Positions 53,838 to 63,733 are shown, counted from the first letter of the stretch. The stretch is DNA of 64,000 nucleotides from Meconema thalassinum (GCA_946902985.2 OX336389.2:1291636792-1291700791); one strand, 5' to 3'. The notes: generated by a model not told the origin, from the letters alone. Translations and numbers: made by a program.

Positions 53838-54255
53838 GTCGACCTCGTTGCGTAGTGGCTAGCATTTCACCGCAGAGGCCCGGGTTAGGTTCCCGGCTCT
53901 GCTAAGAAATTTAATTCTAGTCTGAGAGCTGGAAAGGAGTACACTCAACCTCGTGAGGCAAAACTGAGAAGAGGCGGGATTGATCCCTACCTCAACTATC
54001 CTGGAAGTGATTTTTCGTGGTTCCCCACTTCTACTTGAGTCAAATGCCGGGATGGTACCTAACGTGAGGCCACGGCCGCTTCCTAACCAAATCCTACCTC
54101 AATTACAAATAGCACACACTAATAGGCCTACAGACATCACAGTGACACAGGTTATCAGACAATATTCTACACACACACCCAAGTACACGGAGCTACAATT
54201 CCACCATGTCGCAAAAACCCCTAAGGAATCAACATTAATGCATAAAAAATACAAA
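53838..54255 (+). mobile_element. SINE family A, full length
   Basis: tRNA-like head GTCGACCTCGTTGCGTAGTG + GCTAGC, B-box region GGTTAGGTTCCCGGC, body CTCAACCTCGTGAGGCAAAA, 3' end CGCAAAAACCCCTAAGGAAT + CAACATTAATG. It is flanked by similar CAAATGGGAAGGGGG / CAAATAGGGTGGGGG, a probable decayed target duplication. Confidence 0.75.
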
Positions 54256-54341
54256 TAGGGTGGGGGATTATGTTTCGTTCGTTAGACGAGCATCATTTGA
54301 TCTTCAAATTAAGTTCGGCAGATATTTAACACCTGTGTATG

Positions 54342-54650
54342 AAGGTGGATCGAAAAGTCTTTGCCCCTATTTTTTTTGCCAAAATAAATACCTACAGGTA
54401 ATTTACCCCTGTGGTAGAATTCAGCCGGTTGACTGTTGAACCATCGTCGGACTGCTGTCTTGGCGTCATCGTTGCACGCGAATCGCCGTCCTGCCAGGAA
54501 TTTCTTCAGCGGACCAAAACCGTGGAAATCCCTAGGGGCGAGGTTTGGACTGATGGTGGGTGGTCCAGACTCTCCCAGTGAAATGACCGGAGCTTGTTGG
54601 CGGTTCTGGTTGCCACATATGGTCTCGCATTGTCATAGGTCCACTAACTT
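54342..54650 (-). pseudogene. mariner-type transposon 3' fragment (transposase C-terminus plus TIR)
   Basis: The left end GGTGGATCGAAAAGTCTTTG is a typical mariner terminal repeat. The minus strand reads NARPYVATRTANKLRSFHWE (second catalytic block), then after a shift FGPLKKFLAGRRFACNDDAK and TAVRRWFNSQPAEF, the mariner C-terminus. N-terminal two thirds missing; different family from the mariners at 1-1430 and 5569-6483. Confidence 0.75.
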
Positions 54651-54654
54651 ACAG

Positions 54655-54812
54655 TATTTCAAGTCCTGGGGCACCTACCTCATCCCTGTCTCTAATACGG
54701 TTACACACACTTCTACAGTCGTCTGATAACCTGTATTTATATGATAAGTTCAACACACAACCCATCTACATGGGGCTGATGACCAAGTTGTCCCAAGCCC
54801 CTAAAATTATCA
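54655..54812 (+). mobile_element. SINE family A 3' fragment
   Basis: CGTCTGATAACCTGTATTTA, ACATGGGGCTGATGACCAAG and CCCCTAAAATTATCAAC correspond to the family A 3' half. Confidence 0.6.
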
Positions 54813-54834
54813 ACTACAGCGACGAGATGAGTAG

Positions 54835-54960
54835 TTGTTGTTGATTCATTTAGGGGCATTGCGACACCTTATTCATGTAGCCCCTTGTATTTCGGTGTTT
54901 GTGGAATCTGTTTGATGGCCTATGTTATTGTGGTGGTTGCACTAGTGCTACTAGTTCATG
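54835..54960 (-). mobile_element. SINE family A 3' fragment, inverted
   Basis: Plus strand GTTGTTGTTGATTCATTTAG + GGGC and CATGTAGCCCCTTGTATTTC are the family A 3' end in reverse, tail to tail with 54655-54812. Confidence 0.6.
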
Positions 54961-55289
54961 GCTCTACTTCTTTCCAAGTCCTTCATCCTCATTCTTTGAC
55001 TTTGAAGGCATTTATCATCCCTGTCTTTGATTTTCCTCATTACTTTTCTATTGCCAATTTATTCTTCTAGTACGGTAAGTTCATGTACGTATGTAAGTTA
55101 ATAATAGTAGAAATAGTTGGTATATTATTTTCTCAATCTACAGTATATCATTAGAGCAGATGGCCTAGATAATACACTATCATAAACAAAGATTATTTTC
55201 TACAAAGAAACGTGCTAACGTTCGTCATCAGAGTCAACTAGCAGGCCCGAGTTAACTGTTTTTTTTTTCTTCGACTGGGCCACCTATGA
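54961..55289. other. no recognisable feature
   Basis: Non-coding, T-rich; nothing supported. Confidence 0.4.
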
Positions 55290-55465
55290 CAAGAAATGTA
55301 ATTCTGGTCGGAGGGCTCGAATGGGGTGCACTCAGCCATCATGAGGCTATACAGAGAAGAGGTGGGTTCGACTCCCACCTCAACGATCCTAGAAGTGTTA
55401 TTTCCGTGATTTCTCTACTTCTGTTGTAAAGAAATAACGAGATGGTATCTCGCATGGGTCCCCTA
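55290..55465 (+). mobile_element. SINE fragment (family A-like middle)
   Basis: GTAATTCTGGTCGGAGGGCT, GGTGCACTCAGCCATCATGA + GGC and GGTGGGTTCGACTCCCACCT match the body of family A elements; tRNA head absent. Confidence 0.5.
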
Positions 55466-55506
55466 GAAATAATAATAATAATAATAATACAGCATATTGC
55501 ATGTAG

Positions 55507-55864
55507 TTTTATTTCTTTATTATTTTTAGCGTATAGCTTTTAGTGCCGGGAGTGTCCGAGGACATGTTCGGCTCACCCAAGTTTGTAACTGCGTCTATGT
55601 GGACGCCCATGGGGTGAGCTTGAAGTACCGTTGCGTGTGGAGTGTTTTCTGGGGAGGAAAGTGTGAATGTAAGGACGAGGAATTGGAAGGTAGTGACTGT
55701 GGCCTATAGATAGGGATCAACCCCGGCATTTGCCTGGAAGGAAGATGGGAAACCACAGAAGACCATATTCAAGGTTGCCGGCGGGGGGATTCGAACCTCC
55801 TCGCCTCCCGGATGTGAGCGACTGCCTGCAGCCACGCCGTATCGACCACGACTTACTCACCCGG
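55507..55864 (-). mobile_element. SINE family B, uninterrupted copy
   Basis: 358 bp between two copies of the 10-bp duplication TTGCATGTAG (55497-55506 and 55865-55874). Minus-strand head with GGAGGTTCGAATCC B box near 55800, body as in 162-949, A-rich tail at the left. A good reference copy for the family. Confidence 0.85.
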
Positions 55865-55874
55865 TTGCATGTAG

Positions 55875-56455
55875 GTATTTCCTGGTGAAGGACCACAAAC
55901 AAAAGAATGATGCAGTTGCTAAAATCTTGCATCAGGAGATGGGTGATACTGATAAGTTTCAGTTTTTAAGTGGACAGAAAGTTCCGTATCACCAATATCA
56001 ACCAGAGTGCGTTTTTAAAAACAATGAATACAAGTTGTATTGGGACCGAACTATTCCGACTGATTAATCGGATCTGGTGGTTGTCAGCAAGGAAACGAAG
56101 CAAACTACCTTGATTGATGATGCGATCCCAAACAACAAGAATCTCCAATCAAAGCACATAAAAAGGATCAGCAAATCTAGTGAGTTGGTCGGTCCTAACA
56201 AAAGGCAATTGCATGTAGAACGGGTAAAGACCATTCCTATCATAGTCTCGAGTACGGGCGTGATCCCAAGTAGGCTACCTTGTTCACAGGCCGTAAAGAA
56301 CTGGATCTGGATACCCAACTGTACAAACTAATGCAGAAGGCAGTAAGTAGTTCTCTCGACAACCCGAATCGTCCAGAAGTTCACGGCGAGCGATTTCGAC
56401 TTTCCAGCTTACAAAGCATTGGCTGTTTCACTACCTATACTTTGGTTGCCTGAAG
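55875..56455 (+). pseudogene. non-LTR retrotransposon fragment, C-terminal endonuclease-like region
   Basis: The plus strand reads DAVAKILHQEMG, NNEYKLYWDRTIPTD, then a stop at about 56066, then SDLVVVSKETKQTTLIDDAI and VKTIPIIVSSTGVIPSR. The YKLYWDR ... DLVVV ... IDxAIP pattern resembles the C-terminal restriction-like endonuclease region (PD-D/E-x-K type) of R2/R4-like LINEs. Recognition is from motif pattern only. The 5' boundary is masked by the SINE insertion; beyond 56335 coding decays (a QKFTASDFDFP tail). Confidence 0.55.
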
Positions 56456-56507
56456 TCTGTAGGCCTATAATTATGTTGTGATGTACCAGCAATGTGTTTT
56501 AGTGTAT

Positions 56508-56700
56508 GTACTTATATAATAATAGGCTAATTATTATTATTATTATTATTATTATCACAGTATTACTTTTATTGTTATGATGATGATTATTATTATTACC
56601 ATTCCATTTAATGGTACTCGGGTTTTTGGCATGAGGGTGGTGCTCTCAAGATCAAAGAGGAGAATGCCTGTAGGCTAAGTACTTATATAATAATAGGCTA

Positions 56701-56750
<50 letters not shown>

Positions 56751-56876
56751 AGTATTACTTTTATTATTATGATGATGATGATTATTATTATTATTATTAC
56801 TATTCCATTTAATTTTACTCGGGTTTTTGGCATGAGGGTGGTGCTCTCAGGATCAATGAGGAGAATGCCTGTAGGC
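56508..56876 (+). repeat. tandem duplication, two ~185-bp units
   Basis: GTACTTATATAATAATAGGC + TAATTATTATT... and GGGTTTTTGGCATGAGGGTG + GTGCTCTCA occur twice (units about 56508-56688 and 56689-56876) with few differences apart from ATT-repeat length. Recent local duplication. Confidence 0.85.
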
Positions 56877-57960
56877 TACTTGTCGTTGATTTATCGGAAA
56901 TACAGTATGCTATGTTTTAAGATCAGGTTCAGTTTTCGCCCAGCAGGTGCGCATGCTTCATTAATTCGAAAAGAGGCAGGTGGCAATTTAAATACGGGCA
57001 ATGTAACGACCGAGCCCTTATGTAATACAGCACAGGGTGGGGGTGGGAGTGGGGATGGGAGTGGAGGGGGGGGGCGAACAGCTGGCCCCTCACATGTGCA
57101 GGCAGGTGCTCGAACATTGTGCGGGTCACGTCAGAGGCACGTGGCTCACGGCTCACGGCTCGTGCCGCCCACCAGCGCCCAATTCAATTGTGACCATCAC
57201 TCTTACTCTATGTCTCACAATGAGTCTGCTTCATTAAAACACACCGTGTGGTCTCGCCTGGCTTAGACAGTGTCTCCAACTTGACGGATTTATCACTACA
57301 TCTGCAGGTGTCAGAAGAAATTCTGCATTTTTGGATTTTATTCCAAAATTTCCGAAATTGTCCTTTTATGGCATTGAATAATATTTCTTAAAATACCGAA
57401 CGTGGTCGCTGCACGCTCTTCCAAGAAACTAAACTCTGGTCTGAGGGTTAGATTCGCTACACACTACTACCATACCAGGGATTTGTTACCGCTAGACGTG
57501 GAGCGGGCCTGTAGAGTATACATTACGTCATCTCGCCTCGTTATGGCTGCAGCGAGTGGTTGCGGAGCAATAGGGGAATGCATGTACAGTCATACAATGA
57601 GAACACACCGCACAGTGCACGATCCAGCATGAATCATTTCACAAATGACATGCGAACAGGTTTCGCTGGCGACAACTGCACGTCTATCGCAGGCGTGTGG
57701 CTGGGCGGAGCGCATTAGTTCCGATTTCCACCACTGGTAACAATTCGCTGGTAGGGTAGTACTACCCCGCCATCCCGTGGCACCAAAGTCCACAATACTA
57801 ACAATATTCTATACAGTAGATGCGTATTGCTAACAAAACAAAAAAATTACGTACATTGAGAATTTTGTGGTAAGGTTAATTGGTCAAACGGTTGAAGTTA
57901 ATATTTTATTTATGTTATACTGCACTTGGTGTGTATGCTCTGAATCATCTGAGGTTATTT
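56877..57960. other. no recognisable gene
   Basis: Includes a G/C-rich stretch (about 57030-57180, G-runs and GGCTCACGGCTCACGGCTCG) and otherwise non-coding sequence. Frames across the G-rich part show no protein similarity I recognise. Confidence 0.45.
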
Positions 57961-58675
57961 CAGGCGCGGATTCAAGGGGGGGGGGGGGTAACGGGGGTCA
58001 TGACCACTCCCCCCCCCCCCCCCAAACGGAGACCAATTTTTTATGCAAATTCAAAAAACGAAAACACAATAACCAGACAAATAAAACTTAACGAATTTTA
58101 ACTGACAAACTTTTTTTTTTCATTTTATTCATTACTGAAAATATATTTATTGCAATTACTATGTTTGTTACAACTGTACATATTTACAAATTCATACTGC
58201 TATTTAAAAACGATTATTTATATAACAAAATCAACTCGTCTATTTTGTTTAGCAAACCTTGTGATTACCGAATCGATGTTTATAGTGATGTCACGATGAA
58301 TGTGCAGCAATGCACAGATATGAATTTGGGGCTTTTTTCGCACCAAAAATTTTTCCGACGTCCGAACTGCAAGCTTGGTTGGCAATTTAAGCTGTGACTT
58401 TCTCCCTTTGTTGGTACCAGCTCGACTTGCTGAAACTGTAACGTACCTTGATACTTTTCTCGAAGCTCGATGTAAAAGTCGCAAAAACGCCTTTGCAATT
58501 TGTACGAATATTTTTGGTGCACTAAACGCATCAAATTTCTATCCATGTAGCTTGCAAAAAAATGGTCTGATTTTGTACGTTTGGTTATTTTGTGATTGCG
58601 TTTTTAGTGATACCATTTTTCATAACAATTTCGATTCTCTGACCCCCAACCAACCAAACTCTAGATCCGCGCCTG
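57961..58675. mobile_element. hAT-type MITE with perfect 8-bp target duplication
   Basis: Ends CAGGCGCGGATTCA and, as reverse complement of the right end, CAGGCGCGGATCTAG. Flanked by GGTTATTT at 57953-57960 and 58676-58683. 715 bp, with a G-run (about 57977-57988) and C-run (about 58008-58023) near the left end able to pair. No intact transposase. Confidence 0.9.
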
Positions 58676-58683
58676 GGTTATTT

Positions 58684-58977
58684 GATGTTTAATACAGTAA
58701 GTTCCATCTAAACATAACAAATACAGAAGTCATGTACTTACCGTATGTAGCAATACTTCGCCTCTCCAGTGTGTTGTACTGGCTCTGGTGTTTATAAAGT
58801 TAATTTTATAATCCCTCTGAGGTGATGCGACATATGCTACACTACCTACTGTATATTAAATCCTCTATCTCTTTGCTATAGCAATGGAGTAACCCGTACT
58901 TTGTGAAACTCGGGCATAAATTCAGCTAGGTGCTGGGCCAAATTCTTTGTCCCACGACTGGCATCGAACTGATTGGC
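58684..58977. other. no recognisable feature
   Basis: Non-coding sequence; nothing supported. Confidence 0.4.
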
Positions 58978-59975
58978 ATTAATAACAAAAAACATTGATA
59001 TCACCACCACTGATAAGTGGAAGCACTGCTGGAAGATAATGGAGTGAGGACAGATATAGAGGGTGTTGTTAGCTGTCTAATGACCTAGTTATAGCGTGGC
59101 AAGTTAGACCTGGCCTGTCATGGCGGAGTCTCGTCTTGGAGGGGAAGTAGTGGGATCACTAGGCGCAAATGCGATTTCCCCTGTTTGGTGCAACAACTGT
59201 TTGGGACTGCTCGCTGCTCGTCGTGGTTATATTATGCAAGCATAAAGTATCGAATAGGAGCATTCTCAGTGACATAGCATTGGTATTGGTGGTAATGAAC
59301 TGAGAGCGCGCCCACTTCACACACTCCTGACAGCAAGCTTGTTGCCGTGCTTGTCAAAGAACAGAGCTGCTCAGTCTTGCTTCGCATGCCTTGACAGCAT
59401 CTGTACCCTGCCAAGGTGTTGGGAATAATGACTACTTGGCAACATCTAACCAGCGTGTGACGAAGTATGTGCTCACTGGTTGACAAAGAATCCAGGCGGG
59501 GGGATGACGTAATGCAACTGGACGCACATGCGCATCGGAAGGTTCAGATCTAACTTGTTCCGTTATACACGTAAATTTTACGTATTTTAGTATTGTAGGG
59601 TTAAGGGCCTATGCTGCTCAGCCATTTGCCCTACACACTATTAAAGATATTACAGTAACACAGACAAATTCTACACATAACTTATCTAAGTACACGGGAC
59701 TGATGGCCACGGTGTCAAAACCGCTAAATAAAACTACTCTAATCGGTCACGGTTGCTTCCTTTCCACTGCTTGCTCTATTCCATTTATTTAATCTCTCGT
59801 TAACTCCCTTAAAGCGCTTGGCATGGAGAAAATATGGAATCTTTAGCTTATACTTTCAGTCTTTTGATTTGAGCAGACCTTCTTCACGCTTCACTTCCCG
59901 TACAATATGCTCCATCCCACCTCGACGAGCTTCTTTGCCTCTGTTGCCCTCATTTAAATTATAACCATTCAGGCA
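58978..59975. repeat. second copy of the repeat at 195-629, with an extra 518-bp insertion
   Basis: AACATTGATATCAC, GCTGGAAGATAATGGAGTGA, TAGGGTTAAGGGCCT, ACGGGACTGATGGCCACGGT and CTTAAAGCGCTTGGCATGGA match 195-629 in order. Relative to that copy this one has an extra 518-bp segment (59073-59590). Confidence 0.75.
59073..59590. mobile_element. 518-bp insertion with TTAG at both borders
   Basis: Absent from the paralogous copy at 258-261. TTAG occurs once there and at both borders here (59069-59072 and 59587-59590), so it looks like a target duplication. No TIRs or coding sequence were recognised; class unknown. Confidence 0.5.
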
Positions 59976-60000
59976 ATGCCAGTGCGGGAACAAACTCCTC

Positions 60001-60076
60001 GTCGTTGCTCGTTTAATACAGGATGATTCAAAATGAATATGGCAATCCCTTCGATATCGTCGATAGACGCAAGTTA
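60001..60076 (+). mobile_element. DNA transposon remnant interrupted by the hAT element (left piece)
   Basis: ACAGGATGATTCAAAATGAA resembles the start of a repeat type I associate with Tc1-like transposases. The hAT transposon begins 8 bp further on. A transposase-like remnant follows the hAT at 63734-64000. Confidence 0.35.
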
Positions 60077-60084
60077 ATAATAAC

Positions 60085-60200
60085 TAGACCTGGGATTTTA
60101 GGCTCTAAAAAAATTAGTTTTAGGCGCCTAAAATAGGCTTTTAAAACAAGTAAATAGGCTTTTAAAAGAGAAATTAGGCACTTAAAATATGTTTTCAAAA
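60085..60200. promoter_or_regulatory. hAT left subterminal TAGGC repeats
   Basis: TAGGC or its GCCTA complement recurs about seven times in TTTTAGGCTC, TTAGGCGCCTAAAATAGGCT, AAATAGGCTTTTAAAA and ATTAGGCACTTAAAAT. The right end has the matching cluster at 63560-63715. Subterminal repeats of this kind usually bind hAT transposase; that role is inferred. Confidence 0.6.
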
Positions 60201-60536
60201 TGTGTGGATAGGCAGGAAATAGACTTTAAAATATTACAATATACACTTAAACTGTAACGTGATACTTTATTTCTTTAACAAACGTGGTATCCCTATTCTT
60301 AACCGAAATAACTGCAAAATTAAGACAGAATAAAAAAGACATTTATGAAAAACAATATAAAAAGTAATGTGTCAAAAAATGTTTTGGATTATATGATATA
60401 TCATTATCAGTACTGATCTAAAACCCTAATACTAAAATCACTGTACACAATTACAGCACTGTAGGCATCCAATAACGGTGGAAACGCGAATGGAGTATGT
60501 GTTTATTTATTTGTGAGGAACATTCCTACAGTACTT

Positions 60537-61904
60537 TCATTCGTAGTTTGCTTTACAGTACATAACAATAATCTTCTCCAAATTTTCCACAGTCAGGCTG
60601 TGTCTTTTGTCTGTTAAAATCATTTTGAAAGCAGAAAAAGAGCGCTCCACACTCACAGATGTTAGAGGGGCATAGGAAAATTTACCTACATTTTTCAATT
60701 CAATTTCACTTGGTAAGTCTACCTTTTCCCCATCCATTACCTGATGTACCCTTTTCAGCATTGAATAACCTGGGTTCTTCAGCAGTACACTAGACCACTT
60801 GTCTCTTATTTTATCTCCTACCTTGCCCCTAGCACTTTGTATGTTATTCTCAGCTTCTTCAATTACAGAAAATTGCTGTTTGAGACTGTTTCCTTTTTCC
60901 TCCATTTTTGTAATGGTGACTGGAAGAAATGAAAAATTTGCCTGAATATACGCAATGTCTCTCTGAACACTGGAACAATCATTTAACAGTTCTTTGACAG
61001 ACGACACACATGCAGAGTTGTCCGTTAAAGGCACATTGTCTATCACAGTCATGATTTCCTCAAGATGTTCTGCATAATACAGGGCAACTTCCATCCAGGA
61101 ACCCCAACGGGTGATGATTGGCTGTGGTGGAAGGGGAATAGAGGGGAGTTTCTCTCGAAAGATGGCTATTCTTGATGGAGCCTTACAGAACACTTTCTTC
61201 ATTGTTGAAATGAGAGTATTTACTGCAGGAAACTCGGCCCTAACTGTTTCTGCAAGTCTATGCAAGGCATGGGCCATGCAAGTAACATGAATTAAAGAAG
61301 GATAGAAAGTTTTGAGGAGAGGTGCAGTGGCAATCATGTAGGAAGCAGCATCGGAGACAAGGAGAAGGACTTTAGAATCATCAACACCCCCAGGATACAA
61401 TAATTGCAACCCCTTGTTGATGAAGTATGCAATGCTTCGACTATTGACTTTCTCAAGCTGTTTAGAGCAAAGAAGGTGAGCGGTAGATGCCTGATTGGGT
61501 TCCAGTTTTCCTACTATAAGGTTAGCAATGTACCTGCCCACAGAGTCGGTGGTTTCGTCCACACACAACCATATGCAAGACTCCCCAATATCCTCCCTGA
61601 TTGACAAAATGACCTCATTGTAAGAAATATCTAAGTAGTTTTTCTTTAATGTAGATGCTGATGGGATGTGCTGCTTGGTGTATTTCTGTAAAAAATCTCT
61701 GAAAACCGGATTATGCACAGCATTCCAGGGGATATTTGCTGCAACTAGGGCTCTACACATATCAGCATAGAAACCATTATGAGTTGTAGGAGATATAGTT
61801 TGTGTGAGCAGAGTCTGTCTAATGTTACTTTTCATGGCTGCTTTCGCTTTGTGACTGGCACTATCTGCATGCTGCTGAAGGTGGCATTTTTTCTCATGTG
61901 AAAT
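60537..61904 (-). CDS. hAT transposase, exon 2 (main coding exon)
   Basis: 455 codons plus stop. Begins after an AG at 61906-61905 in phase with exon 1 (63111-63221), completing a zinc finger (exon 1 CQYC, exon 2 CHLQQHADSASH). The body is hAT transposase: SCIWLCVDETTDSVGRYIAN (first catalytic Asp region), VLLLVSDAASYM (second acidic region), THVTC-type MAHALHRLAE, a TRWGSW motif (hAT RW signature), and a C-terminal dimerisation block with LTSVSVERSFSAFK and NLEKIIVMYC. Style resembles hAT genes related to CGG-binding protein 1. Total protein 492 aa, open throughout. Cuts and re-inserts the element, in the nucleus. Confidence 0.9.
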   Translation of the reverse strand: MSHEKKCHLQQHADSASHKAKAAMKSNIRQTLLTQTISPTTHNGFYADMCRALVAANIPWNAVHNPVFRDFLQKYTKQHIPSASTLKKNYLDISYNEVILSIREDIGESCIWLCVDETTDSVGRYIANLIVGKLEPNQASTAHLLCSKQLEKVNSRSIAYFINKGLQLLYPGGVDDSKVLLLVSDAASYMIATAPLLKTFYPSLIHVTCMAHALHRLAETVRAEFPAVNTLISTMKKVFCKAPSRIAIFREKLPSIPLPPQPIITRWGSWMEVALYYAEHLEEIMTVIDNVPLTDNSACVSSVKELLNDCSSVQRDIAYIQANFSFLPVTITKMEEKGNSLKQQFSVIEEAENNIQSARGKVGDKIRDKWSSVLLKNPGYSMLKRVHQVMDGEKVDLPSEIELKNVGKFSYAPLTSVSVERSFSAFKMILTDKRHSLTVENLEKIIVMYCKANYE

Positions 61905-62040
61905 CTAAAACACAATAAAGTGATGTCAATTAGAGACTAAGGTGAGGAATAGAAAAGGTGAGCTATTGAATAAAATTTGTAATTTTGAACTATTTAAATT
62001 AAGCCATTATTACTCTAAAGTTAATTAAGAACAAGAACAC

Positions 62041-62276
62041 TACAGTCCCCGAAGGGCCTTGGCTTTCAATAACGGTTGCTGCCCAGCTCATGGCCTGCAG
62101 ATATTGGGTGGCGTGTGGACAGCACGATACATCCCTCAGCCGTATTGCCTTGCCTCCGTGACCCCTGCCAACCGTAGTTTCTCAATTGTCCTCACGATGC
62201 TGGGTCAACACCCTTCCAGACCTCATAGATTTCTAAATTACTGCCGGTACTGGAAATCGAACCCAGGTCGCCTGGA
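62041..62276 (-). mobile_element. tRNA-derived SINE (family E) in the hAT intron
   Basis: Plus strand GTCCCCGAAGGGCCTTGGCT at the left (3' end of the SINE) and GGAAATCGAACCCAGGTCGC at the right, which inverted is the B box GGGTTCGATTTCC. The head end is cut by or abuts the foldback element. Confidence 0.65.
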
Positions 62277-63031
62277 CTACTGTCGGCGCAGAAAGTATCT
62301 GCAGTCGAGTTTAAACGCTAATAAAATTTGAACCAGTCCACCAATCTAAAATGCAATCACTCCATCGTAAAGCTTGTTTTATTCTGCATTCTTTGCTGGT
62401 ACATGCATATTTTTATTATGTTTCCTGTGAAAGTTATGTTAGGTGGAATGCAAAAAGTACCTATTTTCTTGCCCGTTTTTTTTGTAAACAACAACTTTGT
62501 AGCACCGTTACATGAAAACGTACTGTTCGACTTTCATGAAATTTAGGTGGATTATGGAATGCACTATTATAAATATATTTATGAAGTTTAATTACTCTAC
62601 ACACGTTGGAAAAAAGTTATTGTTTTTGTAAAAGACTGTCCGTTTGATACTGGGTGGTCTTCCGAAATCGAGACTGAGTTCATCAAAGGTCTGAAGGTTT
62701 TTGTTTCAAATCGTTGTATACCGAAAACTTACAATGATTTCTGTATTTTATGCCGATTTTTATTTGAAATCGAGCGACAGGCTCTCCGTTTTCATGTAAT
62801 TAAACTACAAAGTTGTTGTTTACAAAAAAAACGGACAAGAAAATAGGTATTTTTTTGCATTCCGCCTAATATATCTTTCACCAGAAACACAATAGAAATA
62901 TGCACGTAACAGGAGATATCGCAGAATAAAACACGCTTTACGATGGTGTATTTATATTTTAGATTGGTGGACTGGTTCAAATTGTATTAGCGTTTAAACT
63001 CGACTGCACATACTTTCTGCGCCGACAGTAG
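62277..63031. mobile_element. foldback element with ~245-bp inverted arms
   Basis: Left arm about 62277-62520, right arm about 62783-63031, with ends CTACTGTCGGCGCAGAAAGT in both directions. The arms differ by scattered substitutions. Centre about 260 bp. Both arms read as similar small frames only because they are inverted copies; not coding. No target duplication recognised. Confidence 0.8.
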
Positions 63032-63110
63032 GTCTCTACAATTAATTAGAGAAGCCAATATCAAAACCTTAATTTTAGATTAATATGAAATTTAAGATAT
63101 AGGCACATAC

Positions 63111-63221
63111 CTGTTTATTGCAGTACTGGCAGAAAATAATCTTGCCATCAAAAGTCATCCCTGGAAATTGTACAAGCCATTGTTGTATAAGCGCACTCTT
63201 AGATGATTTCGTTTTAGGCAT
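63111..63221 (-). CDS. hAT transposase, exon 1 (start codon and zinc-finger half)
   Basis: 37 codons from ATG at 63221: MPKTKSSKSALIQQWLVQ, then GKIIFCQYCNKQ, stopping at a GTATGT donor. CxxC supplies the first half of a BED-like zinc finger; the His ligands are in exon 2. This is the likely DNA-binding N-terminus of the transposase. Confidence 0.75.
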
Positions 63222-63530
63222 GATGAACTATATTCACTTAAACAGATGTTCTTTCACTAGCGACTTGACACAGTATGTCGCTTCTTACTACCTGCTCCTT
63301 GTTCTTCCTAGATAATCCTCCCCCTCACCCCGTCACTCGACACAGTACGTCCTTGACTACCTGCTCGTTGTTCTTCTGAGCTAATCCTCCACATCCACCC
63401 TTCACTCAGCATTCCTTTGGTGACAGTTGTCTGGGAAGAGCACATTTCTGTGAAAAACCCACCCTCTGCTGTTCTGCTCGTTCCAGGGATGTCCATTGTG
63501 TGATTGTAAAAATTACAGAAGTTGAATTTT
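63222..63530 (-). promoter_or_regulatory. hAT upstream region with imperfect tandem duplication
   Basis: GACTTGACACAGTATGTCGC ... TACCTGCTCCTTGTTCTTC ... CTAATCCTCC-type blocks occur twice (about 63260-63335 and 63336-63410). Position just upstream of the ATG suggests 5' untranslated/promoter sequence. No TATA box identified. Confidence 0.45.
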
Positions 63531-63559
63531 ATTTTAAATGTAGAAAATAGGCATTTTTA

Positions 63560-63715
63560 GGCACTAAAATAGTAAAATAGGCTCTAAAGGTCCAAATAGG
63601 CATTTTAGGGCACTATAAAACTCTATTAATGTAAGGGATTTATCATGAAACGTCAAGATATTTTTAAAAAATCATGTTATTTCGTAAGGAACGAAATAGG
63701 CATTTGCCTTAAAAT
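63560..63715. promoter_or_regulatory. hAT right subterminal TAGGC repeats
   Basis: Six TAGGC words (AAATAGGCATTTTTAGGCAC, AAAATAGGCTCTAAAGG, AAATAGGCATTTTAGGGC, GAAATAGGCATTTGCC) mirror those at the left end. Confidence 0.6.
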
Positions 63716-63733
63716 CCCAGGTCTAATAATAAC

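Larger units (their letters stand above)
61905..63110 (-). other. intron of the hAT transposase gene
   Basis: Donor GTATGTGCC at 63110 and acceptor TTTTAG ending at 61905, 1,206 bp. It is almost filled by a SINE (62041-62276) and a foldback element (62277-63031), so it was probably far shorter when the element arose. Confidence 0.75.
60085..63725 (-). mobile_element. complete hAT transposon (3.64 kb)
   Basis: Terminal repeats TAGACCTGGGATTTTA at both ends (right end read in reverse), flanked by the perfect 8-bp duplication ATAATAAC (60077-60084 and 63726-63733). It holds a minus-strand two-exon transposase and arrays of TAGGC words next to both ends. Nothing visible disables it. Confidence 0.95.

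Noticed and set aside
56769..57266. A 165-residue protein across a G-rich stretch
   Set aside because: Starts in an ATT repeat, runs through G-runs, no recognisable domain.
58375..58692. Coding remnant inside the hAT MITE
   Set aside because: No hAT motif present; the frame crosses the element's end.
62328..62980. Two similar small proteins on opposite strands
   Set aside because: They arise because the two arms of the foldback element are inverted copies.
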